DNA of 64,000 bases from Actinospineispora spinosispora DSM 44797 (GTDB taxonomy: Bacteria; Actinomycetota; Actinomycetes; Mycobacteriales; Pseudonocardiaceae): assembly GCF_000429025.1 (NCBI RefSeq), contig NZ_KE386837.1, positions 294,748 through 358,747 on the forward strand, in the 5' to 3' direction. The notes below the pieces were generated by a model. The model had not been told where the DNA came from. It saw only the letters and a program-made list of their open reading frames with translations, and did not search any database. A program made the translations under genes and the position numbers. Positions 50,872 to 59,314 of this stretch are shown one piece after another; position 1 is the stretch's first letter, and every line of letters starts with the position of its first letter.

Positions 50872-51759
50872 TCAGGTGAAGACCATGGTCTTGTTGCCCT
50901 GAACCAGGACCCGGTCCTCCAGGTGCCAGCGCAGCCCCCTGGCGAGGACCAGCTTCTCCGCGTCCCGGCCGAGCCGCACCATGTCGGTGATCAGGTCACC
51001 GTGGTCGATCCGGATGACGTCCTGCTCGATGATCGGCCCCGCGTCCAGGTCGGCGGTCACGTAGTGGCACGTCGCGCCGATGAGCTTGACGCCACGCGCG
51101 TGCGCCTGGTGGTAGGGCCGGGCGCCGACGAACGACGGCAGGAAGCTGTGGTGGATGTTGATCGCCCGGCCGGCCCACGCCTCGCACAGCCGCGCGGGCA
51201 CGATCTGCATGAACCGGGCGAGCACGACGGCGTGCGGATCGTGCGCGTCGACCTGCTTGGCCAGCTCGTCGAACGCCGCGTCGCGTGCGGCCTGGTCGGC
51301 ACCGGCCGACGGGAACGGGACGTAGGAGAACGGCAGCCCGTGCGCCTCGACCATGCCGCGCAGCGCGTCGTTGTTGCCGATCACCGCGCTGATCCGGGCC
51401 GGAAGCTCGCCACTGGCGGCGCGGCCGAGCAGCTCGTGCAGACAGTGCCCTTCCTTGGTGACCAGCACGACGATGCGTTTGGTCTCGCCGGTGTCGGTGA
51501 CCTGCCACTGCGCCTGGTCGGAGAGCGACGACGCGACCGAGGCGAACCGGTCACGCAGCTCGTCGACCTCGAAGGGCAGCGAGTCCGCCCTGACGACCTG
51601 GCGGGTGAAGAACCAGCCGGTGTAGCTGTCGGTGTGGTACGCCGCCTCGGTGATCCAGCCACCGGCGTCGGACAGGAACCCGGAGATGCGCGCCACGATC
51701 CCGGTCCGGTCCGGGCAGCTGAACGTGATGACGTACTGGCGGTCGGGAGCCTCCGGCAT
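50872..51759 (-). CDS. purU: Formyltetrahydrofolate deformylase
   Basis: About 295 residues. An N-terminal ACT-like domain (YVITFSCPDRTGIVARISGFL) is followed by the formyltransferase-like hydrolase domain with INIHHSFLPSF and GATCHYVTADLDAGPII. It releases formate from 10-formyl-THF, balancing the one-carbon pool. ATG 51759 overlaps the DUF2505 stop as TGATG. ATG 51774, five codons earlier, is an alternative. Confidence 0.94.
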   Translation of the reverse strand: MPEAPDRQYVITFSCPDRTGIVARISGFLSDAGGWITEAAYHTDSYTGWFFTRQVVRADSLPFEVDELRDRFASVASSLSDQAQWQVTDTGETKRIVVLVTKEGHCLHELLGRAASGELPARISAVIGNNDALRGMVEAHGLPFSYVPFPSAGADQAARDAAFDELAKQVDAHDPHAVVLARFMQIVPARLCEAWAGRAINIHHSFLPSFVGARPYHQAHARGVKLIGATCHYVTADLDAGPIIEQDVIRIDHGDLITDMVRLGRDAEKLVLARGLRWHLEDRVLVQGNKTMVFT

Positions 51760-52259
51760 CAGCGGTTCAGCCATTCCGCCGTGAACCGGCTCTCGCGTTC
51801 CATGAGCTTCACGACCTGCTCCGCGATCGCGGTCTCGATCTTGCCGCCGAACAGCGGGATGTCGACCCTGGCCTGGCCGTCGATGCTGAACTCGCACTCG
51901 GCGCCGGACAGGTCACCGAGCCGCAGGGTGCCGCCGATGTTGCCGGGGGCGTCCTTCACCCTGGCGGCGACGTTGCCCTCGTACCGGCCGTCGGCGACCT
52001 TGCGCCAGGTCTCGGTGCGTTCGATCATCAGGTCGCCGCTGAGGAACTTCTGCACCGCGCTCGGCAGGTACTGCCGGCTCACGCCCTGGCGCAGCGTGTA
52101 CTTCGCGGTGGTGTCGTCGCTGGCATGCTCCAGCAGTGCGGCGTTGTTGCCGCCGATGCTGGCGAGCTTGGCCTCCAGGTACTCGCGGCTCACCAGCTCG
52201 GCGAACGTCTGCTGCGCGGCGAGCGGGTATCGCGACTGGTGACGGATCGGCCGAGGCAT
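51759..52259 (-). CDS. DUF2505 protein
   Basis: 166 residues. It begins MPRPIRHQSRYPLAAQQTFA and resembles an SRPBCC-like fold. It corresponds to Rv0481c, which precedes murB in the same divergent layout. Function unknown. It is cotranscribed with purU by TGATG overlap and divergent from murB with 34 bp between starts. Confidence 0.9.
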   Translation of the reverse strand: MPRPIRHQSRYPLAAQQTFAELVSREYLEAKLASIGGNNAALLEHASDDTTAKYTLRQGVSRQYLPSAVQKFLSGDLMIERTETWRKVADGRYEGNVAARVKDAPGNIGGTLRLGDLSGAECEFSIDGQARVDIPLFGGKIETAIAEQVVKLMERESRFTAEWLNR

Positions 52260-52293
52260 GCCGAGACATTACCGTTGACTACCGTTAACCCCC

Positions 52294-53355
52294 GTGACGA
52301 CCTCGACCCCGATCCGGTTGGCTGTCCCGTTGTCCGAGCTCACCACCCTGCGCCTGGGTGGCCCGGCACGGCGGCTGGTGTGCGCCGACTCGGTGGAAGC
52401 GGTCGTGTCCACGGTCCGCGCGGCCGACGCCGACGGCGACCCGCTGCTGGTGCTCGGCGGCGGTTCGAACCTGGTCGTTGCGGACTCCGGCGTCCCCGGC
52501 ACGACCGTGTGGGTGGCGAACATCGGCCGCACCATCGAGCCAACCGGCGACGGGGACGTGCTGTTCACCGTCGCCGCCGGCGAGAACTGGGACACCGTGG
52601 TCGAGGACTCACTCGCCGACGGACTGACCGGCCTGGAGTGCCTGTCCGGCATCCCCGGGCGCGCCGGCGCGGTGCCGGTGCAGAACGTCGGCGCATACGG
52701 CGTGGAGATCGCCGAACTGCTGGTCGACGTGGACCTGTACAACCGTCGGGCCGGTGTCGTCCGTTCGCACGTACCGGCCGCCGATCTGGGGCTGGGCTAC
52801 CGCAGCAGCGCGCTGAAGGGCCGGGACGACGCGGTGGTGCTGAGGATCCGGCTGAAGCTCGGCGCGGACCCGGCGCGGCTGAGCGGTCCGATCCGCTATG
52901 CAGAGCTGGCCCGGACACTGGGCGTCCAGCTGGGTGACCGGGTGCCGGCCGCCGCCGTGCGTGAGACCGTCCTGGAGCTGCGCCGGTCCAAGGGCATGGT
53001 GCTGGACGCGACCGACCACGACACGTGGAGCGCAGGCTCGTTCTTCACCAACCCGGTCCTGTCCGAACTGCCCGAGGCGCTGCGCGGTCGCGACATGCCG
53101 AGCTGGCCGCAGCCCGACGACCGGGTCAAGCTGTCCGCCGCCTGGCTGATCTCGAACGCCGGCTTCTCCCGGGGCCATCTCGGTCCCGGCGGCCGGGTCG
53201 CGCTGTCGAGCCGGCACTCGCTGGCGCTGACCAACCGAGGCGAGGGAACGACGGGGGACCTCCTGGAGCTGGCCCGCGAGGTCCGCGACGGCGTGCATGC
53301 CGCGTTCGGCGTGACCCTCACGCCGGAGCCGGTCCTCGTCGGCTGCGCGATCTGA
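52294..53355 (+). CDS. murB: UDP-N-acetylenolpyruvoylglucosamine reductase
   Basis: 353 residues from GTG 52294. It is a type I MurB: LTTLRLGGPARRL, FAD-binding LLVLGGGSNLVV, IPGRAGAVPVQNVGAYG and the catalytic Ser in AGSFFTNPVL. It reduces enolpyruvyl-UDP-GlcNAc to UDP-MurNAc with NADPH, an essential peptidoglycan step. In M. tuberculosis the L,D-transpeptidase gene follows directly; here 4.4 kb of other genes intervene. Confidence 0.96.
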   Translation: MTTSTPIRLAVPLSELTTLRLGGPARRLVCADSVEAVVSTVRAADADGDPLLVLGGGSNLVVADSGVPGTTVWVANIGRTIEPTGDGDVLFTVAAGENWDTVVEDSLADGLTGLECLSGIPGRAGAVPVQNVGAYGVEIAELLVDVDLYNRRAGVVRSHVPAADLGLGYRSSALKGRDDAVVLRIRLKLGADPARLSGPIRYAELARTLGVQLGDRVPAAAVRETVLELRRSKGMVLDATDHDTWSAGSFFTNPVLSELPEALRGRDMPSWPQPDDRVKLSAAWLISNAGFSRGHLGPGGRVALSSRHSLALTNRGEGTTGDLLELAREVRDGVHAAFGVTLTPEPVLVGCAI

Positions 53356-53356
53356 G

Positions 53357-54136
53357 TTGTTCAGCCGACCGCGCTGGTGGGTGCTCGGCCCGGCAGTGCT
53401 GGCGGTCGTCGCATCGGTGTGGCTGCTGCTGGTCCCGGTCACGGTCGTCTACGTGACGGGCAAGGACCACCCCGCTCCGTACGACATCGCGACGCGCTAC
53501 TCGTGGTGGACCACCGAACAGAACTTCGTCTACTCGGACACCGGCACCGGGCAGGTGGCGCACCTGGTCAACGGAGTTCGCCTCGACTGCTCGAACATCG
53601 TGGGGACCAGTGACCACGAACTGGCCGCGCCATCGGGACCGGCGGCCTGCGCGTCGGTCGAGAGTCCCCGGTTCATCTGGTCGTTGGTGCTGTTCGGACT
53701 TGGTCTGACCGGCCTGCTGCTGGTGGCGAAGGTCCCGGCCAGGCCCAGGAACTATCAGGATCGATACCGGATGCCCCGTGCCCAGCGCCGGGCGCTGAAG
53801 CGGGGGAGATATATGCGAATCCTCCTGGTGATCGCCCTGTTGGCGGGGTTGGCGGGATGCGCCGAGGACCCCGGGCCGCCGTCGGCGGACAAGGTCAAGG
53901 CCACGCTGGAGCGGCTGGGCGCGAACCCGGACACCCTCTATCTCGAACAGTTCGTCGCCACCAGCCCGGTCACGGGTCAGATGAGCCGGCAGGTCCTCAC
54001 CCTGGTGCCGGCGAAGGACGCTGCGAGCTACCAGATCGTCGACTCACAGGGCGAGGTGTTCGACGACTACAACGACTTCCTCCGCAACAACAACCTGCCC
54101 GACATACCCGGACCTGATCAGCCGGGTCGTGGTTAG
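53357..54136 (+). CDS. Two-helix membrane protein continuous with a lipoprotein-like C-terminus
   Basis: 259 residues in one frame from TTG 53357, directly after murB. Helices lie at about 10-32 and 105-125, with an external loop between. Residue 153 is an internal ATG (53813) with GGGGGAG upstream that would give MRILLVIALLAGLAGC, a good lipoprotein signal with C168. So a separate 107-residue lipoprotein may be made from within the frame. Residues ~178-248 share a module (VDSQG...DYNDFLRNNNLP) with the toxin-like protein at 55353-56822. Confidence 0.65.
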   Translation: MFSRPRWWVLGPAVLAVVASVWLLLVPVTVVYVTGKDHPAPYDIATRYSWWTTEQNFVYSDTGTGQVAHLVNGVRLDCSNIVGTSDHELAAPSGPAACASVESPRFIWSLVLFGLGLTGLLLVAKVPARPRNYQDRYRMPRAQRRALKRGRYMRILLVIALLAGLAGCAEDPGPPSADKVKATLERLGANPDTLYLEQFVATSPVTGQMSRQVLTLVPAKDAASYQIVDSQGEVFDDYNDFLRNNNLPDIPGPDQPGRG

Positions 54137-54498
54137 CGGAACGACTCCCACTTCTGCTTGATGCACCAGCCCAGTGCGGCGATCAGCACGAGCCTGATCA
54201 GCAACGCGAGCGAAGCCAGTCCGAACACGGAGTCGTAGACCACCGCGACCGCAACGACGGCGGCAAGCAGGTACACGGCCTTCCTCCACCAGAGCCACAC
54301 GCCGGCGAGCGCGATCAACGCCACGACGAGTAGCACCATGGCACCGGCCGGGACCTCGGGGTTCCTCTGGCCATGCGTGACGATCTGCTGCCACACCAAG
54401 AAGTTGATCACCAGTGCGAAGATCTCGAACAAGGTGAAGACGGCCAGCGAGACGGTCAGCGCAGTACCCCGCCCTGCCTGCTTCTGCGAGACACTCAC
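54133..54498 (-). CDS. Four-helix membrane protein, unknown
   Basis: 121 residues with four hydrophobic segments: about 15-38, 50-68, 72-90 and 92-112. No family recognised. It overlaps the preceding plus-strand gene by 4 bp and lies 24 bp after the immunity-like gene on the same strand, so it may belong to the toxin locus. Confidence 0.7.
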   Translation of the reverse strand: MSVSQKQAGRGTALTVSLAVFTLFEIFALVINFLVWQQIVTHGQRNPEVPAGAMVLLVVALIALAGVWLWWRKAVYLLAAVVAVAVVYDSVFGLASLALLIRLVLIAALGWCIKQKWESFR

Positions 54499-54522
54499 CG
54501 AGCCATCCTCTCTGGTAATTCT

Positions 54523-54879
54523 TCAGGAAAAAAGTAGCTGGTCTTCGATTCGGATGGCCGGCAGGACTCGAATGGTGAGTTGTCCGTGCAGGTCGGCCGT
54601 ATCGAATTCTATTCGCAGGTATGCCTCGCCTGCGCCGGAATTTACCAGGAGTCGGCGAGCTCCCTCGCGAAGGATGTCAACGAGGGCCTCCTCTCCTTGG
54701 CTCCAGCGAAAACGTACGGAGCTTCCGACCACATCGAAACTGAGGTCGAAGTGGTCATCGGAGTTTATTGGGTAGTGCAGTAGATATATGAAGTCTTCGC
54801 CTTCTGCGCGCTCGGGGGTCACTCCAAGCGCGTCGATCCACTCTTCTTCAGTGGGTGTGATAAATTCTCGGACGCCCAT
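54523..54879 (-). CDS. Immunity-protein-like acidic protein
   Basis: 118 residues, acidic, no signal or membrane helix. The start ATG overlaps the stop of the toxin-like reading frame by one base (TAATG). Base composition is clearly lower in GC than the housekeeping genes. Position and acidity suggest a cognate immunity protein. I do not recognise the family. Confidence 0.65.
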   Translation of the reverse strand: MGVREFITPTEEEWIDALGVTPERAEGEDFIYLLHYPINSDDHFDLSFDVVGSSVRFRWSQGEEALVDILREGARRLLVNSGAGEAYLRIEFDTADLHGQLTIRVLPAIRIEDQLLFS

Positions 54880-55205
54880 TATTTCCCTCCGTAGGGGATG
54901 ATCGTGATCAGCTTCAGTCCATTGTCAGTCTGCTGCCATGTCGATTCAATCTTCAATATCCCGCGAGGACCGGCGAGGAGGGAGTCGCGAACTTCAAACT
55001 TTCCGTATTCTGTTTCGAATGCGCGTTGTATGTTGCTGGACGAAGCGCTGGCTTCGCTTAGGTTCTCTCTAAGGAGCTGTCGACTCTGTGGTGAATCGAA
55101 AATCCCAATACGTGCCAGCTGCTCCTTCATCTGAACGGATCGAGCCGTGTTGTGTGGGCCTGAGGTGACCTTGCCGAAAATGTAGTCGAACTTGCCCTCC
55201 TCCAT
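54879..55205 (-). CDS. Toxin-like C-terminal domain, separated by an in-frame TAG from its N-terminal part
   Basis: 108 residues from ATG 55205, but the frame is open for 49 more codons up to the TAG at 55353-55355, with sense that continues the upstream protein (DKLSPAERLTRGAELTTSAG). The domain has a conserved-looking core (GPHNTARSVQMKEQLARIGI and SLLAGPRGILKIESTW). Lower GC and a coupled immunity-like gene fit a polymorphic-toxin C-terminus. The fold and activity are not recognised. An independent start at 55205 has a GGCCAATC upstream and no good ribosome site, so it is probably a broken part of one gene. Confidence 0.6.
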   Translation of the reverse strand: MEEGKFDYIFGKVTSGPHNTARSVQMKEQLARIGIFDSPQSRQLLRENLSEASASSSNIQRAFETEYGKFEVRDSLLAGPRGILKIESTWQQTDNGLKLITIIPYGGK

Positions 55206-55352
55206 GATTGGCCTAGGAACTTGTCCGCCACCTGGTTGAGCAGCTGACTCACCTTTGGGGGTTAGCTTTCCGACGAAGGGTGCGGTGAGCAGGCCCGCGG
55301 AGGTGGTGAGTTCCGCGCCCCGAGTCAGTCGCTCGGCGGGGCTGAGTTTGTC

Positions 55353-56822
55353 CTAGTCCTGATAGAGCTGACCTGCCTGATTCCCCACCCCGGGGGCAGC
55401 CAAGACTGATGCACCCCTGGCAGCGGCTATGGCTGCCGCTTCTCTTCCGTCTGCGCCCGCCGCGCCCCCGAAGACAGCGGCCACGTTGGAGGCGCCACTG
55501 AGGACGTTGAGGTAGTCGGCCTGAGCGCGGGGGTCGTCCAGGGCAATTCCTTGGCCGTGCCGGACACGGCTGGTCAAATCCTCGCCGGAGCTGACGCCGG
55601 TGACGATACTGCCGAGGAATTCGAGGCCGGCACCCGCGGAGTTCAGCCCGCTTCCGAGCCCGGTCGACAGGGTCGGAGTTTCAGAGTTGAGGGCGGAGCC
55701 TTGCTCTCTGAGTGATTTGCCGGTGGCGGTCAGCCATTTGCCGCCCTTTTCGATCGTGGGCCAGAAACCGGTGGCCGGGTGCGCCGGGCTGGTTATCAAC
55801 GACCCCGCGTCGCCGGTGGGATCACCGAGATCCGCCGGTCGGGTCACGGTCAGGCCCTCAGGGAGCGGGTTGTTCCTGAGGTAGTCGTCGAAGTCGGTGT
55901 AGTGGGCGCCTTGGCTGTCCATCAAGTAGTTCTTGCCGTCGGCGCCCTTGACCTGGAACAGGTTCGATGTCCCGGTGTTGCCGTTGCCGTCGCGCAGCAC
56001 CACCGGCGTCGAGCTGACCTTCGGATCCGGACCGGCAAGATTCTTCAGCGCGGCGTTGAACTCGTCGGGGTTGCCGTGTGCCTGGGCGACCAGCGCGGAC
56101 AGCTGATTGCGGTCGACCGGGGTCGTGCCGAAGTTCGGTGTCTTCTCCTGAAGCTCGGGAGGCAGTGAGTTCTGGAAGTCGCGTAGCACGTTGGTGCTCT
56201 CGGCGTCCGGTCTCAGCGGTTTAGGCCCGGCGGCCGCGGTGATCGGGTGTCCGGCATCGTCGGTCGGTGTACTCCCGGCTGAGGTCACAGGTATTACGGC
56301 GGTGGATGGCTGGGGCGGACCGGGCGTCGGCGGTGGTGGCGCCGCGTTCGAGGCCGTTGCCGCTGGGTGTGCCACCGGAGCTGGTGTCGGTGACGACTGC
56401 CCTGTGGGTGCGCGAGTCGGTACCGGAGGTGCGGCCGGGCCAGTGGTGGGGGTGACGCCTTGGCCTGTCGCGGGAGCACTAGCGACCGGTGGCGGTGCGG
56501 CCGGTTGTGTGGTGGTGGACGAGTTCCCGTTGTTCTGTCCGTTCGCGGGCGAATTCGGGTTCGGGTGCGCCACCTCGGTGGGCCCCGGCCCACTGTTACC
56601 GGACGATGAATTCGAGGAGTTGTCCGTGCTGCGCTTGGGTCCCGGCTCCGGGCCCTTGTCGCCGCCACCGCCGGGCGGCGGCGGTGCGGGATCGGCTTGC
56701 GCCCAACCCGTGCCGGAGGAGATCGCCGATACCGGCGAGACGGGGTGACTGACCGCCGGTGGTGAAGGTGCGCTCGCCACGAGAACCAATAGCGACACCA
56801 CAGACCACAGTGCGCTACGCAT
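55353..56822 (-). CDS. Secreted proline-rich protein, N-terminal part of a polymorphic toxin
   Basis: 489 residues, ending at TAG. A Sec signal peptide is at 1-26. A Pro/Thr/Ala-rich low-complexity region spans ~45-200. A module at ~252-322 (MDSQG...DFDDYLRNNPLP) is shared with the gene at 53357. The last ~90 residues (AQADYLNVLSGASNVAAVFGG) resemble regions that precede toxin tips. The frame continues after the TAG into the toxin-like domain. ATG 56822 follows GGGGGA. Confidence 0.75.
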   Translation of the reverse strand: MRSALWSVVSLLVLVASAPSPPAVSHPVSPVSAISSGTGWAQADPAPPPPGGGGDKGPEPGPKRSTDNSSNSSSGNSGPGPTEVAHPNPNSPANGQNNGNSSTTTQPAAPPPVASAPATGQGVTPTTGPAAPPVPTRAPTGQSSPTPAPVAHPAATASNAAPPPPTPGPPQPSTAVIPVTSAGSTPTDDAGHPITAAAGPKPLRPDAESTNVLRDFQNSLPPELQEKTPNFGTTPVDRNQLSALVAQAHGNPDEFNAALKNLAGPDPKVSSTPVVLRDGNGNTGTSNLFQVKGADGKNYLMDSQGAHYTDFDDYLRNNPLPEGLTVTRPADLGDPTGDAGSLITSPAHPATGFWPTIEKGGKWLTATGKSLREQGSALNSETPTLSTGLGSGLNSAGAGLEFLGSIVTGVSSGEDLTSRVRHGQGIALDDPRAQADYLNVLSGASNVAAVFGGAAGADGREAAAIAAARGASVLAAPGVGNQAGQLYQD

Positions 56823-56963
56823 TCGTCCCCCACGTGCGGCTGCCGGAACAGACGGTATGGACTATATGGGATCGAGGATTCCGACGGTCCCGGTTTGGCC
56901 GAATCTACGGACAGCGGGACGGCGGCAACCAACTGCTTGTTCGCTGCGTTCGGTCGTGGGAGG

Positions 56964-57362
56964 TCAGTCGACCTGCACGACGTGAACCGCCGCTTCGAGG
57001 CCCGTGAAACCACTCTTGTCCCGGGTGAGCAGAGTCATCTGGTGACGCGCCGCGGTGGCCGCGATGAGCAGGTCGAGCCGCCGGGGCCGGGGGTTGTGCC
57101 CGTACTGCCGGACCATGCTGGCCAAGACGCCATAGAGCTCGGCGGTCGGCAGGTCGAGCGGCAGCACGGCGTAGTTGTCGAGGATGATCTGCAAGCGCCG
57201 CCGTCGCGCAAGGCTCTGGAGCTGGTCGGGCACTGTGGCGCCGTACTGAAGCTCGGCAACGGTGATCATGCTGATGGCCAACTCTTTGGCGTATGCAGCC
57301 AGACCCTTCGCTGGGGGCTGGATCCAGACCGACGTGTCAGGAAGCGCGAGGCCGCCGGTCAC
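56964..57362 (-). CDS. vapC: VapC-type PIN-domain toxin
   Basis: 132 residues. PIN acidic residues D9 (LPDTSVW), E37 (VAELQYG), D97 (RRLDLLIAATA) and D115 are all present. It is a Mg-dependent ribonuclease, probably on tRNA or rRNA. Its ATG overlaps the antitoxin stop (ATGA). Confidence 0.92.
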   Translation of the reverse strand: MTGGLALPDTSVWIQPPAKGLAAYAKELAISMITVAELQYGATVPDQLQSLARRRRLQIILDNYAVLPLDLPTAELYGVLASMVRQYGHNPRPRRLDLLIAATAARHQMTLLTRDKSGFTGLEAAVHVVQVD

Positions 57363-57667
57363 TGCGATGTCGGATCGGGATGGACCTCATCGTCCTGCGC
57401 CGGACCGAGCGCGCTGTCCCCGAGGAGGTCATCGATCTCGGACATGTCCCTGTCCCAGTGCTCGACATCGATCGGCGGCAGGCCACGAAGCAGAGCGTCC
57501 ACCTCCGCCGCGGGTATCGTCGTCCGCCGTTGATCCCGCTGATGCGGAACAAGATCGGCGACAGGCACCCCGTTGACGGTGACGGTGAAACGTTCGCCCC
57601 GCGCGACGCGTCGCATGATGGCCGCGTTGTCATTGCGCAGCTCGGACTGCTTGATGACCTCAGCCAC
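57359..57667 (-). CDS. Phd/YefM-type antitoxin
   Basis: 102 residues. The N-terminal fold SELRNDNAAIMRRVARGERFTVTVNGVPVADLVP is that of Phd/YefM DNA-binding antitoxins. The acidic C-terminus would cover VapC. The pair autoregulates through a dyad upstream. It lies in the island between murB and the transpeptidase gene. Confidence 0.9.
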   Translation of the reverse strand: MAEVIKQSELRNDNAAIMRRVARGERFTVTVNGVPVADLVPHQRDQRRTTIPAAEVDALLRGLPPIDVEHWDRDMSEIDDLLGDSALGPAQDDEVHPDPTSQ

Positions 57668-57686
57668 GCTCCGATCGTAGCGATTG

Positions 57687-57703
57687 ATAGCACATTGCGC
57701 TAT
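57687..57703. promoter_or_regulatory. Antitoxin operator candidate
   Basis: ATAGC-ACATTGC-GCTAT, 5-bp arms about a 7-bp centre, 19 bp before the antitoxin start. AT-rich dyads of this size at the promoter are usual for Phd-type autoregulation. Confidence 0.6.
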
Positions 57704-57749
57704 TTCGGTTAGAGGTCAGTAACACAGGGAGAGGAGGCAGACTGTCGGG

Positions 57750-58931
57750 GTGGGGCTACAACGGATTCTCTTGGCGTTCGCGATCGTGCTCGTCGGCGGC
57801 GGCGGGGTGTGGGCCGGCGCGAGCGTCGAGGAGGACGAGGGGTCGCCGCTGGAGTCGGTGTTCGCCCCGAGCCCGCCGAAGGTCAGCCTCAGCTATCAGC
57901 CGCCGGCCGGCGGGCCGCCGATCGGGCCGAAGACCGAGATCAGCGTGACAGCCAAGGACGGTGAGCTGCGCGACGTCGCGCTCACCCCAGCCGGCGGCAA
58001 GGCGGTGCCGGGCACGTTGGCTCCCGACCGGCGCACCTGGATCACCAGCGAGCCGCTCGCCTACGGCACCACCTACACCTGGAGCGGCAGCGCGGTCGAC
58101 GTGGACGGCAAGACCGTTCCGATCGCCGGGACGTTCAGCACCGTCAAGCCGTCGAAGCAGGTCAGGGCCACGTTCAACATCGGCGACGGTCGGACCGTCG
58201 GTGTCGCCGCGCCGATCCTGCTGCAGTTCAACTCGCACATCGAGGACCGTGCCGCCGCCGAGCGGGCGCTGTCGATCGAGACGTCCGTGCCCACCGAAGG
58301 CGCCTGGGGCTGGCTGCCCGACGAGGGCGGCGGCTCGCGGGTGTTCTGGCGGCCGAGGGAGTACTGGAAGTCCGGCACCGAGGTCAAGGTCACCGCGAAC
58401 CTGTTCGGCGTCTCCTACGGCGCCGGCGCGTACGGCACGACCGACCTGAGCACGACGTTCTCCATCGGCCGAGCGCTCGTCACGAAGGCCGACGTCAACA
58501 GTCACCAGCTCGTGGTGCTGCGCGACGGCCAGGAGGTGGCGAACTATCCCGCCAGCTACGGCCTGGACTCCGACCCGAACCGCAACACCCGCTCCGGCAT
58601 CCACGTCATCACCGAGAAGTTCACCGACAAACGGATGCGCAGCGAGCAGTACGGCTACGACGTGATGGAGAAGTGGGCCGTCCGGATGAGCAACAACGGC
58701 GAGTTCATCCACGCCAACCCGCAGACCACCGGCGTGCAGGGCTCGTCGAACGTCAGCCACGGCTGCGTCAACCTGTCCACCGAGGACGCCAAGGCCTACT
58801 ACGACATGGCGATGTACGGCGACCCGGTCGAGGTCACCGGCTCCGGCGTGAACCTGTCGGCGCGCGACGGCGACATCTGGGCCTGGACCCTCGACTGGCC
58901 CAAGTGGCAGAGCCTCTCCGCGCTCGACTGA
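57750..58931 (+). CDS. L,D-transpeptidase (YkuD) with Ig-like domains
   Basis: 393 residues from GTG 57750. An N-terminal helix (ILLAFAIVLVGGGGVWAGA), two Ig-like domains (about 45-245) and a YkuD domain with H337 and C339 (SHGCVNLS). It forms 3-3 crosslinks in peptidoglycan. It corresponds to LprQ/Rv0483 (Ldt5) by position. Unlike LprQ there is no lipobox Cys, so it is membrane-anchored or released rather than lipidated. Confidence 0.93.
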   Translation: MGLQRILLAFAIVLVGGGGVWAGASVEEDEGSPLESVFAPSPPKVSLSYQPPAGGPPIGPKTEISVTAKDGELRDVALTPAGGKAVPGTLAPDRRTWITSEPLAYGTTYTWSGSAVDVDGKTVPIAGTFSTVKPSKQVRATFNIGDGRTVGVAAPILLQFNSHIEDRAAAERALSIETSVPTEGAWGWLPDEGGGSRVFWRPREYWKSGTEVKVTANLFGVSYGAGAYGTTDLSTTFSIGRALVTKADVNSHQLVVLRDGQEVANYPASYGLDSDPNRNTRSGIHVITEKFTDKRMRSEQYGYDVMEKWAVRMSNNGEFIHANPQTTGVQGSSNVSHGCVNLSTEDAKAYYDMAMYGDPVEVTGSGVNLSARDGDIWAWTLDWPKWQSLSALD

Positions 58932-58953
58932 GCCGGGCTGGACTGAGCGGGAT

Positions 58954-58994
58954 GGCGGGGCCGGGGTGGAGGCAGCCACAGGCCCGGCCCCGCC
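58954..58994. terminator. Hairpin between convergent genes
   Basis: Perfect 12-bp arms GGCGGGGCCGGG (58954-58965) and complement (58983-58994), loop 17 nt, between the transpeptidase gene and the small minus-strand gene. There is no T-run. Confidence 0.7.
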
Positions 58995-58997
58995 GGT

Positions 58998-59231
58998 TCA
59001 GGACGGCCGTCGGACCGACAGGAACTGAGTTCGCTGGGCGATCAGCAGGAGCGAGCACGGCGAGATCGTGCGGCAGCTGCGGCAGTGCCCGTCGTCGTCG
59101 CGGTGCTCGAAGAGCAGCTGCTCCCACCCCTTCTCGCTGAACTTCAGCAGCAGCAGAGCCGCCGACTCGATCGCCCTGCCGTTCTCGGTATCCGGCAGTG
59201 TCGCCCAGGACGGATCGGCACCAGATAACAT
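58998..59231 (-). CDS. Small Cys-containing protein, unknown
   Basis: 77 residues from ATG 59231 (GGGGG upstream). HCRSCRTISPC could bind a metal. The N-terminal half is polar and helical. It is divergent from the DUF5753 regulator with 83 bp between. Similar short genes often accompany DUF5753/DUF397 pairs. No function can be stated. Confidence 0.6.
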   Translation of the reverse strand: MLSGADPSWATLPDTENGRAIESAALLLLKFSEKGWEQLLFEHRDDDGHCRSCRTISPCSLLLIAQRTQFLSVRRPS

Positions 59232-59314
59232 CTGACCCCCATAGATTCTCTGTGCGCGAGAGCGCGTGGTGAATTTGTAACGTGATACGTCGTGGTGGTC
59301 AAGGGGGAGATCAA

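Noticed and set aside
54523..55205. Naming the toxin and immunity families
   Set aside because: The arrangement fits a toxin/immunity pair, but neither sequence could be matched with confidence to a named family from memory.
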